Shown: piece by piece, positions 28,070-36,486 of the stretch
Layout of the letters: each line of letters begins with the position of its first letter
How positions within the stretch are numbered: the first letter of the stretch is position 1
DNA from: Thorsellia kenyensis
GTDB lineage: Bacteria > Pseudomonadota > Gammaproteobacteria > Enterobacterales > Thorselliaceae
Assembly (NCBI RefSeq): GCF_042432445.1
Contig: NZ_JBHLXE010000105.1
Span: 39,059-103,058, forward strand
Length of the DNA stretch: 64,000 bases
Direction: 5' to 3'
Made by a program: the position numbers and the translations under genes
Notes under the pieces: generated by a model
Seen by the model: the letters and a program-made list of their open reading frames with translations, nothing else
Databases searched by the model: none
What the model was told of the DNA's origin: nothing

Positions 28070-30469
28070 TTAACCATTTAATTCAAAAATATAACGGCAG
28101 TTTTGTTGCTTTTGACCATTCACAAATAATTGCCTTGAGTCATTACCTACCACTACAAAATCAATGGTTTTATAAGCAGGAGTGTAACTTCCTTCGGTTT
28201 CAACAGTTAACTCAATTGTCTCGCCATTAGTTTTCATTGCAATATTTAACTTTAAATAAAAGCCATCTAGATAATTGTAACTTTCACCATCATCATCATA
28301 AATTAAACAAGAACCCTCATTCACTCCCTTAAACGGATAGACTTTAATAACCCGTTTATCATCAAGTTTTGCATTCACCGCTCCAATCCTTTCACTCATT
28401 GGTAAGCAAGTACCCGCTTTAACAAGAAGAGGTATTCTTTCAAGAGGAGCTTCAAGTGTTATTGTTTGTTTTGCACTTAACCATTGCTCACTGTAAAAAT
28501 CATACCAACCGACAGTATTATCAGGTAAATAAACTGTTCGCTTACGAGCACCCGGTTCAACAACACTAGCAATCAATAAATCTTGACCAAATAAATAATC
28601 ATCAGAAGGGACAAAGGTTTCTAAATCATGTTCATGATCTAAAAAAGTAGGCCTCAGCATAGGCTCGTTATAAGCACAAGCTTTGTAGAACGCATCATAG
28701 ATATAAGGTAAGAGTTTATATCTTAACGCAATTATATCTTGGATAACTGGCGTCGCTTCTGAATGCATCCAAGGCTCAGTAACACTCCCATCATCATTCC
28801 ATGAATGAATTGTAAATCTTGGATTCATAATGCCATTTTGAACCCAGCGAATGAATAATTCTGAATCAGGCCTTTGACCAGAAAATCCGCCGACATCATG
28901 ACCTACATTATACAAACCAGAAAGACTCATTCCTAAACCCATCTGAATGTTAAATTTTAGAGTATTCCAATTCGTTCTATTGTCACCACTCCAAGTTTGA
29001 ACATATCGTTGCATTCCAGGACATCCAGAACGAGAAATAAGGTAGGGCCTTTTTTCAGGAGCAAACTCTTTTTGCGCTTCAAAGGAAGATCTCATCATTA
29101 ATAGCGGTTGAATAGGCCTTATTAAATTAATGGGAATTTCTTGACCAAAACCAAAGCAACGAGCCCCACTATCCCATATTTCATATTCATTATTGTCATT
29201 CCAAGTAGACTCAATTCCTTTTGATAAAAGCTGTTCTGTGACTTGTTTTTTCCACCATTCAATTGTTTTGGGTTGCGTAAAGTCTAGATGTGAACCTTCA
29301 GCGTCCCAAAATACAGAAAATTCGGGAGAATCTGATTGGCTATCTTGAATGAAAAGTCTATTAGACTTAGCTTCTTGATAATATGGATGATCGTGCAATA
29401 AACAAGGTTTTATATTTGCCGCAAGATGTACTCCCTTAGAGTGAAAATAGTTGGTAAACGCAAAAATATCAGGAAATTTTTCCTTATTCCAGTTAAAAAC
29501 ATAGCGTTTGTCTCCAATAGAAGTATAACCGGATGACATTTGAAATGAATCGCAAGCTATTTGATGCTCGAAGGTTTTATCTAAAAACTGAGTAAGTAAT
29601 TTTTGTGAATCTGGTAAATCAGTATATTGCATGGTAGAACCACTATAACCTAGCCCCCATTTAGGGCCAAAAAGTGTTCTACCAGTTAAATTCACAAACT
29701 GTTGAGTCACCGATTTTATTTTTGTTCCATATATAAAATAATAATCTAAATCACCATCTTCAGCTCTGTAACTTGTGTAGCGCACATGATAGTTATCAAG
29801 CTCGTTACCTAAATCGAACCAACTATGAGCTAAATTATCATAAAAAACACCATAAGCCCCTTGGGTACCTAAGTGAGAATTAGGTTTTGCAATAAAAAAT
29901 GGTATATGTTTATAGAGAGGATCAGTATTTTCAGCATCATACCCCATGGCATCTAAATTGCGCATTTCGAAACGTTTTTTAGTTCTTTCTAGCCATCCTG
30001 ACTTTTCCCCCAAACCATAAAACTTAGTATCTGGTGCAAAATTCATAAAATGTGCATTTTTATATGAATTTACACCTAATTGATAAGCTCCTGTTTTTCT
30101 GTCATGCACTAAAGACTGCCACTGGCCGTCTAATTTATGTTCCCAATGCAAGCATAGTGGCTGAGTTATGCTCAATCTTAAATGAGTCGTTTCTATTCTC
30201 AATTCATGTTTAGAAATCTGTTCGGTGCTGAAATTTGGACAAGAGAAACCAGATAAATCAAATCGAGAACGTCCCTCTATAGGCGTTTCATTAGAGCCTG
30301 GTGCAACAGTCCAAGTTCTATCAAGTTGCAACTTACCCTCTTTTTGAAACATGACTCTAAAAAGGGTTTCTTCTAAAACATAAATCCTTAAGGAATGCTT
30401 TTCATCACAAATCAACTCAATGAAATTTGGAGTAATACTTTCAATAACCCAGTTTTTTACGGTTTTCAT
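28070..30469 (-). CDS. Glycoside hydrolase family 31 enzyme, substrate unknown
   Basis: A large cytoplasmic alpha-glycosidase (799 residues, no signal peptide) in the middle of the uronate operon. GH31 layout: N-terminal beta domain with KFYGLGEKSGWLER, a catalytic barrel beginning near KWGLGYSGS, and C-terminal beta domains. The nucleophile is the Asp of STWNDNNEYEI (about residue 425). The acid/base Asp is in WSGDNRTNW (about 496). The usual WNDMNEP is replaced by WNDNNEYE, so it belongs to a less studied subgroup. The start at 30469 follows AGGTTG; the TTG at 30478 is less likely. It probably releases glucuronate or sugars from imported alpha-linked oligosaccharides, but the substrate cannot be read from sequence. 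Confidence 0.85.
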   Translation of the reverse strand: MKTVKNWVIESITPNFIELICDEKHSLRIYVLEETLFRVMFQKEGKLQLDRTWTVAPGSNETPIEGRSRFDLSGFSCPNFSTEQISKHELRIETTHLRLSITQPLCLHWEHKLDGQWQSLVHDRKTGAYQLGVNSYKNAHFMNFAPDTKFYGLGEKSGWLERTKKRFEMRNLDAMGYDAENTDPLYKHIPFFIAKPNSHLGTQGAYGVFYDNLAHSWFDLGNELDNYHVRYTSYRAEDGDLDYYFIYGTKIKSVTQQFVNLTGRTLFGPKWGLGYSGSTMQYTDLPDSQKLLTQFLDKTFEHQIACDSFQMSSGYTSIGDKRYVFNWNKEKFPDIFAFTNYFHSKGVHLAANIKPCLLHDHPYYQEAKSNRLFIQDSQSDSPEFSVFWDAEGSHLDFTQPKTIEWWKKQVTEQLLSKGIESTWNDNNEYEIWDSGARCFGFGQEIPINLIRPIQPLLMMRSSFEAQKEFAPEKRPYLISRSGCPGMQRYVQTWSGDNRTNWNTLKFNIQMGLGMSLSGLYNVGHDVGGFSGQRPDSELFIRWVQNGIMNPRFTIHSWNDDGSVTEPWMHSEATPVIQDIIALRYKLLPYIYDAFYKACAYNEPMLRPTFLDHEHDLETFVPSDDYLFGQDLLIASVVEPGARKRTVYLPDNTVGWYDFYSEQWLSAKQTITLEAPLERIPLLVKAGTCLPMSERIGAVNAKLDDKRVIKVYPFKGVNEGSCLIYDDDGESYNYLDGFYLKLNIAMKTNGETIELTVETEGSYTPAYKTIDFVVVGNDSRQLFVNGQKQQNCRYIFELNG

Positions 30470-30531
30470 ATTCAACAACCTATACTTAAAAGTAATAAAG
30501 AAATAAACGAGAACAATACTAAAAAATTAAT

Positions 30532-31830
30532 CTAACCTAAAAATAATTCTGGCAAAAATAAACTGATTTGTGGGATATAGGTTACGAGTAATAGTGTTAC
30601 TAAAAGGATAGCGTAAAAAGGAATTAATGGTTTTAAAACATCTGTAATCTTTACTCCCCCGACAGAACAGCCAATAAAAAGAGCACTACCCACAGGAGGT
30701 GTACAAATACCAATTGCGAGATTGAACACGATCACAATACCAAAATGTACAGGATCAATGCCTAATTCTGTTACTACAGGTAAAAAGATAGGCGTAAAAA
30801 TTAATAATGCCGGTGTCATATCCATGAATATTCCAACAATCAAAAGAATGATTGTAATAAGCAGAAGAATGATGTACGGATTATCAGATAATTCAAGTAA
30901 ACTGTCACTGATCATATAAGGTATATCAGCGTTAGACATAGCCCAAGACATTCCCATAGAAGCGCCAATCAAGAGTAATACTATAGAAGAAGTAACAATC
31001 GATTCCAGCATGATCTTAGGTAACTGCTTTAGGCTTACCTCTTTATATACCAAAACAGCAAGAACAAAAGTATAAACTACCGCGATAGCAGAAGCCTCCG
31101 TTGCAGTAAATATACCGCCAACAATCCCACCCATGATGACAACAATTAAACCTAAGCTAGGAATTGCATCGAACGTTTTTTTAAATACTTCGCTTCTTGT
31201 TGGTTTAATCGTTATGGTATAACCTCTTCTTTTTGATATGATAGCAGCAACAAGCATAAGTCCAAGTCCCATTAAAATCCCTGGAATATAGCCCGCCAGA
31301 AACAGAGCGCCCACGGAAGTCCCGCCTGAGATTAATGAATACACAATGAATGCATTACTTGGAGGTATTAACAATCCGGTTGGACATGAGGTGATATTAA
31401 CAGCGGCTGAAAAGGCAGGATCATAGCCTTCTTTTTTTTGTAATGGAGCCATTGTCCCGCCAATTGCTGCACCAGAAGCAACTGCTGAACCAGAAATTGC
31501 ACCAAATAGCATATTTGCAATAATATTTACGTGAGCCAAAGAACCTGGTAGTCGACCTGCAAGGATTTTTGCAAATTCAACAAGCCTCATCGCAATCCCC
31601 CCTTGATTCATAATGTTTCCTGCTAGTATGAAAAAAGGAATGGCCAATAAAGCAAAGCTATCTAGCCCTGTAGCCATTTTTTGAGATATGACCGCAATTG
31701 CAGCATCCATCGGTAAGGCCAATAGAATTGTCAACAAACTTGAAATTCCTATCGCAAAAGAGACTGGTACACCAATTCCTAATAAAACGAAAAAACTACC
31801 AAATAAAACAATAAGTACTTGCCAATCCAT
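30532..31830 (-). CDS. TRAP transporter large permease (DctM)
   Basis: The ion-coupled translocating subunit of a tripartite ATP-independent transporter, about 432 residues with 12 or so hydrophobic segments. Typical DctM blocks: GVPVSFAIG, LAIPFFILAGNIMNQGG, ANMLFGAISGSAVASGAAIGGTMAP, SCPTGLLIPPSN, and GIFMDMTPALLIFTPIFLPV. The start at 31830 has AGGAG about 8 bp upstream, while the TTG at 31848 lies within that ribosome-site region. It follows dctQ and precedes the GH31 gene in the uronate operon. The binding protein is on the opposite strand. Likely cargo is glucuronate or a glucuronide. Confidence 0.93.
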   Translation of the reverse strand: MDWQVLIVLFGSFFVLLGIGVPVSFAIGISSLLTILLALPMDAAIAVISQKMATGLDSFALLAIPFFILAGNIMNQGGIAMRLVEFAKILAGRLPGSLAHVNIIANMLFGAISGSAVASGAAIGGTMAPLQKKEGYDPAFSAAVNITSCPTGLLIPPSNAFIVYSLISGGTSVGALFLAGYIPGILMGLGLMLVAAIISKRRGYTITIKPTRSEVFKKTFDAIPSLGLIVVIMGGIVGGIFTATEASAIAVVYTFVLAVLVYKEVSLKQLPKIMLESIVTSSIVLLLIGASMGMSWAMSNADIPYMISDSLLELSDNPYIILLLITIILLIVGIFMDMTPALLIFTPIFLPVVTELGIDPVHFGIVIVFNLAIGICTPPVGSALFIGCSVGGVKITDVLKPLIPFYAILLVTLLLVTYIPQISLFLPELFLG

Positions 31831-31877
31831 AATTCTTACTCCTGCCAATAATTCTTTTTGATATCAAGCAATGAAAA

Positions 31878-32387
31878 TTAGATGCTAGACTTTCTTTCAT
31901 TTCCAGTTCTGAACAAGTCAATGCTTTGTACTAATTCAACCATCATGTACCAAAGCATCATGACTCCACTTATTGGAATAGCAATGTAAACTATGCCCAT
32001 TTGAATACCTAAGGCAGGAGATATTTGCCCCGTAGAAAACGTTTTTTGTACTAAATTTATACCACCATAAATCATGATAAGGCCTACAAAAGCTAAGCTT
32101 ATCAAAGTAATCAATATGCGTAATAATGCTAATTTTTTTGGGGTGTTCTCATATTTCACTAAAAGAAAATCAATAGCTAAATGCTTCTTTAATCCTACAG
32201 TATATGCAGCGCCAAATAACGCCACCCATATAAACAAGAATCTAGCAAGTTCGTCAGTAAAAGTACTTGGAGAATTTAAAACATATCGTGAGAATACCTG
32301 CCAAACAACACAAAAAACTAACGTTGTACCAATCAAAACACAAAAAATTTGCGCTATTTTATTCAACATATCATTTAAAAATTTCAT
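31878..32387 (-). CDS. TRAP transporter small permease (DctQ)
   Basis: The 169-residue small membrane subunit with four hydrophobic segments (about 10-33, 48-65, 88-110 and 130-150). The DctQ signature WQVFSRYVLNSPSTFTDELARFLFIWVA is intact in residues 28-56. It is the first gene of the minus-strand uronate operon and lies 47 bp upstream of dctM. GGGTGG precedes the ATG. It works with dctM and the divergent dctP. Confidence 0.92.
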   Translation of the reverse strand: MKFLNDMLNKIAQIFCVLIGTTLVFCVVWQVFSRYVLNSPSTFTDELARFLFIWVALFGAAYTVGLKKHLAIDFLLVKYENTPKKLALLRILITLISLAFVGLIMIYGGINLVQKTFSTGQISPALGIQMGIVYIAIPISGVMMLWYMMVELVQSIDLFRTGNERKSSI

Positions 32388-32535
32388 ACAACCACCCTTT
32401 TACAATTCTTCGTTAACTTAAATTTCTGTATTAATTAGATGTTTAAATTAAATTCATAAAATCAAAGATTACATTTAAATCTCAATCAAACCTTTTTGCC
32501 TAACAGGCATTCAAACATACAATCGTATTTTATTT

Positions 32536-32551
32536 AGTGATTTATATCACA
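32536..32551. promoter_or_regulatory. Candidate CRP-cAMP site in the divergent uronate promoter region
   Basis: AGTGATTTATATCACA matches TGTGA-N6-TCACA with one mismatch in the first half. It lies between dctQ (minus) and dctP (plus), about 150 bp from the dctQ start. It would tie the uronate regulon to catabolite control. Confidence 0.6.
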
Positions 32552-32560
32552 ATTAGAAAA

Positions 32561-32619
32561 ATTGGTCGATCATTTAAAGTAAAAACATGACAAAGGTCTA
32601 CCAATTAAGATTTTTTGGT
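32561..32619. promoter_or_regulatory. Cluster of UxuR-like half-palindromes
   Basis: Three degenerate copies of the TTGGT-N2-ACCAA palindrome: ATTGGTCGATCATT at 32561-32574, AAAGGTCTACCAAT at 32592-32605 and a half-site TTGGTTGAAC from 32615. The first two centres are 31 bp apart, close to three helical turns. A perfect copy of the same word precedes uxuR (35627-35640). The sites lie between dctQ and dctP next to the CRP-like site. GntR/FadR-class regulators such as UxuR bind this kind of sequence, so repression of both directions is inferred. Confidence 0.5.
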
Positions 32620-32696
32620 TGAACTTTTAAGTGGGGTCATTCATAGTTTTAGCATCACTGGACATAACTCTTCTTTCTCATCTTCATATTTTGTTT

Positions 32697-32715
32697 GTGT
32701 TCATTTAATGAACAC
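32697..32715. promoter_or_regulatory. Perfect 19-base palindrome in the dctP leader region
   Basis: GTGTTCATTTAATGAACAC has perfect 8-bp arms and a 3-base centre. It starts 69 bp upstream of the dctP ATG. It differs from the UxuR-like word, so it may be an operator for another regulator or a small leader hairpin. Confidence 0.4.
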
Positions 32716-32765
32716 CTCAAATCAGTGATAATCAATTAATTCACATTCACAATGAGAGGTAACAT

Positions 32766-33776
32766 ATGCTAAATCGTGTAGATTCAAAAAAACAACATAA
32801 CAAAATTAAATTTTCTCTAAGTGCTCTTGTTATAGTCACCACTCTTTTTACATCAGCTACTGCATTTGCTGATGCCACACTCAAATTAAGCCATAATCAA
32901 GATAAAAATCATCCGGTACATTTATCAATGCAATTTATGGCAGATGAAGCGAAACGCTTAAGTGATGGTGGCATCAAAATTCGCATCTATCCAAATAGTC
33001 AATTAGGAACTCAAAGAGAATCAATGGAATTGATGCAAAATGGCGCCCTTGATATGGTTAAATCCAATGCAAGTGAAATGGAGTCTTTTGAACCTGCTTA
33101 TGGTGCTTTTAATGTTCCTTATTTATTCACTGATATTGATCATTACTATCGTGCATTAGAAGGAGAGGTTGGGAAAGAGATCCTTCAGGCTTCAAAAGAT
33201 AAAGGATTCATTGGATTGACCTATTACGACGCTGGTGCAAGAAGTTTTTATGCTAAAAAACCCATCAACACCCCTGCAGATTTAAATGGTTTAAAAATTA
33301 GAGTTCAACCTAGTCCTACAGCAGTTAAGATGATTGAATTAATGGGAGGTGCCCCAACACCTCTAGCCTATGGTGAATTATACACAGCACTGCAGCAAGG
33401 TGTAGTAGACGGAGCTGAAAATAATCCAACCGCATTGACAACTGCAAGACACGGCGAAGTTGCAAATATTTTTTCATTAGATGAACACACCATGATCCCA
33501 GATGTTCTGTTAATAAGCTCTACTGTATGGGATGGACTCAGCCCCGAGGACCAAAAAATAATACAGCAAGCAGCTGATGCGTCTATGCAACATCATAAAA
33601 CTCTTTGGCAAGAAATGACAGCAGCCTCAATGAAAGAAGCTGAAGAGACAATGAATGTTCAATTTGTTACCGTTGAGAAAAAACCCTTCCAAGATGCTGT
33701 AAAACCTATTAGAGATGAAGCCATCAATAATCCAGCAATTGCGGAATATGTAAAACAAATCGAAGCCTTAAAATAA
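32766..33776 (+). CDS. TRAP transporter periplasmic solute-binding protein (DctP)
   Basis: The 336-residue receptor delivers its ligand to the DctQM permease. It has a signal peptide (KIKFSLSALVIVTTLFTSATAFADA, cut near residue 36). The DctP fold follows: LKLSHNQDKNHPVHLSMQFMA, IRIYPNSQLGTQRESMELMQNG, and GLKIRVQPSPTAVKMIELMG with the conserved Arg that binds a carboxylate, then YTALQQGVVDGAENNPT. A carboxylate ligand fits glucuronate or a glucuronide. GAGG lies 7 bp before the ATG. It is followed by a strong hairpin and uidA. Confidence 0.94.
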   Translation: MLNRVDSKKQHNKIKFSLSALVIVTTLFTSATAFADATLKLSHNQDKNHPVHLSMQFMADEAKRLSDGGIKIRIYPNSQLGTQRESMELMQNGALDMVKSNASEMESFEPAYGAFNVPYLFTDIDHYYRALEGEVGKEILQASKDKGFIGLTYYDAGARSFYAKKPINTPADLNGLKIRVQPSPTAVKMIELMGGAPTPLAYGELYTALQQGVVDGAENNPTALTTARHGEVANIFSLDEHTMIPDVLLISSTVWDGLSPEDQKIIQQAADASMQHHKTLWQEMTAASMKEAEETMNVQFVTVEKKPFQDAVKPIRDEAINNPAIAEYVKQIEALK

Positions 33777-33788
33777 ATAACATACAAT

Positions 33789-33825
33789 ATAAGGTTCATC
33801 TTACGCTTCATAAGATGAACCTTAT
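33789..33825 (+). other. Intercistronic mRNA hairpin between dctP and uidA
   Basis: A perfect 15-bp stem (33789-33803 and 33811-33825) with a 7-base loop and no T tract. It leaves 17 bases before the uidA start. This resembles hairpins after binding-protein genes that protect the upstream message and so raise the receptor level over downstream genes. Partial termination is the alternative. Confidence 0.65.
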
Positions 33826-33842
33826 ACAAAGGATATAATCAC

Positions 33843-35624
33843 ATGCTTGAAAGATCTTCTTTAGCTGAAAATGCCTTAAATTGCCTACATGATGAAAATT
33901 ATGACCTACCATTTAACTTACAAAATCTCAATCACGAGACCATGATTTTTTCCGCCAATAGGCCGGCTATTTCTCTAGATGGTGATTGGAATTTTGCAGT
34001 AGATCTTTTAGATACAGGTCTAAGGCAAAAATGGTTTGAGATGCTACCTACAAAACAGCAAGACAGAATTGAACCTTGGGATTATGATCCCTATCAAGGA
34101 GAAACCATTCCTGTTCCCTCATGCTGGCAAATGCAAAAAGAAAAGTGGTATTTTTTTGAAGGAAGCGCGTGGTATACAAAACAATTTACTTATACCAAAA
34201 GCCAAGATAAGCCACTGACTTTTCTTAAAATAGGGGCTGCACAATATGAATGCAAAATATTCTTGAATAACAAATATATTGGTAATCATTATGGTGGTTC
34301 AACGCCTATATTTGCCGAATTAACAGAGAATTTAAAGGAAGGTACTAATACCCTAATGATCTGTGTTAATAATACGAGAACATTAGACCGCGTTCCTATG
34401 AGAAATACCGATTGGTTTAATTATGGTGGTATATACAGAGAAGTTGAATTATTCCATCTTCCTCAAGAGTACATAAAAAGTTTTCATATTTATTTAAAAC
34501 CTGATTCTAAATACAATACGTTAATTGTAAAAGTTACGGCGCATGGCCATGCAAAAGATGCCCTACTGTCTATTGATGAACTTGGAATAAAACAGACTAT
34601 CCCGATTACTCATGGAGAAACATTATTTGAATTTAACGCCTTACCTGAATTATGGTCGCCTGACTTTCCAAAATTATACCAAGTTAAGCTTACATACCAA
34701 AATGATTCAGTTACTGATTTTGTTGGATTTCGACAAGTTGAGGTAAGAGGTACTGAAATTTTACTTAATTCTAGGCCTGTTTTTTTAAAAGGGATCAGTG
34801 TACATGAAGATGATCTTTTATTAGGAAAAGTGGTTACAGAGAAAGATCTTCATCGTCGATTTAAACACGCCAAAGAACTTGGCTGTAATTATATGAGATT
34901 TGCACATTATCCACACCATGAAAAAGCAGTCCAACTTGCCGATCATTACGGAATCCTTCTTTGGGCTGAAATTCCCGTTTACTGGGCTATTGCATTCGAT
35001 AATCATGCCACATTAAAAGACGCAAAAAATCAGCTGCTTGAGCTAATTATTCGGGATATGAATAGAGCAAGTGTAATTATTTGGTCTATTGGTAATGAAA
35101 ATGCTGACACTGATGAACGATTACACTTTATGTCATCGCTAGCTAAAATGGCAAAGGACTACGATCCGACACGCTTAGTTTCAGCTGCCTGTTTAATCAA
35201 TCATTCAAATAATACAATAGAAGACAGATTAACTGAATATTTAGATGTGATCGGTATAAATGAATATTATGGCTGGTATGAAGAAAACTTCAACGATTTG
35301 ATTGAAATTGGAAAAAATTCAAATCCAGATAAACCCGTAATTATTTCTGAAATGGGAGCTGATGGCTATATTGGACCAAATAAACCTATGTCTGGTTTTT
35401 TTAGTGAAATGTATATGACAGAAGTATATGAAAAACAAATTGCTTATTTAAAATGTTTATCTTATGTTAAGGGGATATCTCCTTGGATTCTTTATGATTT
35501 TAGAGTAGAAAGAAGACAAAATATTTATCAGCAAGGATGGAACCTTAAAGGCCTTATTGCCAATGATAAGAAAACAAAGAAACAGGCATTTTCAGTGCTA
35601 TCTAATTTTTATCAATCGCTCTAG
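33843..35624 (+). CDS. uidA: Beta-glucuronidase (GH2)
   Basis: Hydrolyses beta-D-glucuronides to glucuronate in the cytoplasm; no signal peptide. It has 593 residues (603 in E. coli). GH2 domains are in order: the jelly-roll with SCWQMQ and FEGSAWYTKQF, the immunoglobulin-like domain, and the barrel beginning near RPVFLKGISVHEDD. The acid/base Glu lies in IWSIGNEN and the nucleophile is Glu503 in ISEMGAD. The NxK motif that reads the sugar carboxylate in true beta-glucuronidases is present as Asn567-Leu-Lys569, almost the E. coli numbering. Next to dctP and uxuR, so glucuronide use is well supported. Confidence 0.92.
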   Translation: MLERSSLAENALNCLHDENYDLPFNLQNLNHETMIFSANRPAISLDGDWNFAVDLLDTGLRQKWFEMLPTKQQDRIEPWDYDPYQGETIPVPSCWQMQKEKWYFFEGSAWYTKQFTYTKSQDKPLTFLKIGAAQYECKIFLNNKYIGNHYGGSTPIFAELTENLKEGTNTLMICVNNTRTLDRVPMRNTDWFNYGGIYREVELFHLPQEYIKSFHIYLKPDSKYNTLIVKVTAHGHAKDALLSIDELGIKQTIPITHGETLFEFNALPELWSPDFPKLYQVKLTYQNDSVTDFVGFRQVEVRGTEILLNSRPVFLKGISVHEDDLLLGKVVTEKDLHRRFKHAKELGCNYMRFAHYPHHEKAVQLADHYGILLWAEIPVYWAIAFDNHATLKDAKNQLLELIIRDMNRASVIIWSIGNENADTDERLHFMSSLAKMAKDYDPTRLVSAACLINHSNNTIEDRLTEYLDVIGINEYYGWYEENFNDLIEIGKNSNPDKPVIISEMGADGYIGPNKPMSGFFSEMYMTEVYEKQIAYLKCLSYVKGISPWILYDFRVERRQNIYQQGWNLKGLIANDKKTKKQAFSVLSNFYQSL

Positions 35625-35626
35625 AA

Positions 35627-35640
35627 ATTGGTTGACCAAT
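35627..35640. promoter_or_regulatory. UxuR-like operator upstream of uxuR
   Basis: ATTGGTTGACCAAT is a perfect palindrome (arms ATTGGT/ACCAAT) starting 2 bp after the uidA stop and ending 45 bp before the uxuR ATG. It matches the general form recognised by UxuR/ExuR-type regulators as I recall it. It suggests an internal, autoregulated promoter for uxuR-uxuA. Confidence 0.65.
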
Positions 35641-35685
35641 AAAATAAATGGAGTATGCTTGTTCAGAACTAAAAGGAATAGATAA

Positions 35686-36444
35686 ATGAAGCATGCCAAC
35701 TCAAATAGACCTTACAAAGCAATTGCTGAAAAGATAAAAGAAATACTCAATAGCGGGAACTATCATATCAATGATAGGCTCATGCCAGAAAGAGAACTGG
35801 CTGAAAACCTCGGCGTTAGTCGTTCTATTGTTAGAGAAGCAATTATAATGCTGGAAATACAGGGGTATGTTGAAGTAAAACAAGGATCAGGAGTTTATAT
35901 TATTCAACTACCTAATATGGAAGAGGAAAATGATAATTCTCTAAAATCTGAGAGCAGCCCATTTTCTATGGACATAGAGTGTGGTCCTTTTGAGTTACTT
36001 CAAGCTAGACAAATTTTGGAAAGCCAAATAGCAAGTTTTGCTGCAATCAATATTACTAAACAAGAAATAGTAAAACTTAAAGAGACTATTGAAGAGGATA
36101 AACTGAATTTAGGACAACATATTGAAGATTATGAAGCAGATGAAACTTTCCATCTGACGATAGCTGAGGCATCCCAAAACTCTATTTTAGTTGAGACCAT
36201 CAAGGCACTATGGCTATTAAGGAATAAAAGTGAAATGTGGGCTCAACTTCATAAAAGAATTTTAGATAAGAGTTATCGAACTCAATGGATAGATGATCAT
36301 GAAAAAATTCTTTTTGCCCTGCAACGAAGGGATCCAACAGGGGCTAGAGATGCCATGTGGCAACACTTAGAAAATGTAAAACAGACATTATTTAAGCTAT
36401 CTAATGTTGATGATCCTGAATTTGATGGTTTTTTATTCAAATAA
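35686..36444 (+). CDS. uxuR: UxuR/ExuR-type GntR-family regulator
   Basis: A FadR-subfamily repressor of 252 residues controlling uronate genes. The N-terminal winged HTH is LMPERELAENLGVSRSIVREAIIMLEIQGYVEVKQGSG. The FCD effector domain begins with GPFELLQARQILES, and the C-terminal MWQHLENVKQTLFKLSNVDDPEFDG is almost the E. coli UxuR end. Metal/effector residues fit DETFHLTIAEAS and DDHEKIL. AAAAGGAA precedes the ATG. The effector in E. coli is fructuronate. Its gene lies between uidA and uxuA, with a perfect palindrome in front. UxuR and ExuR are close paralogues, so the exact name is a choice. Confidence 0.88.
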   Translation: MKHANSNRPYKAIAEKIKEILNSGNYHINDRLMPERELAENLGVSRSIVREAIIMLEIQGYVEVKQGSGVYIIQLPNMEEENDNSLKSESSPFSMDIECGPFELLQARQILESQIASFAAINITKQEIVKLKETIEEDKLNLGQHIEDYEADETFHLTIAEASQNSILVETIKALWLLRNKSEMWAQLHKRILDKSYRTQWIDDHEKILFALQRRDPTGARDAMWQHLENVKQTLFKLSNVDDPEFDGFLFK

Positions 36445-36486
36445 TTTATCAGTATCAATTATAGCAACTTAATAAAGGAAATGAAG

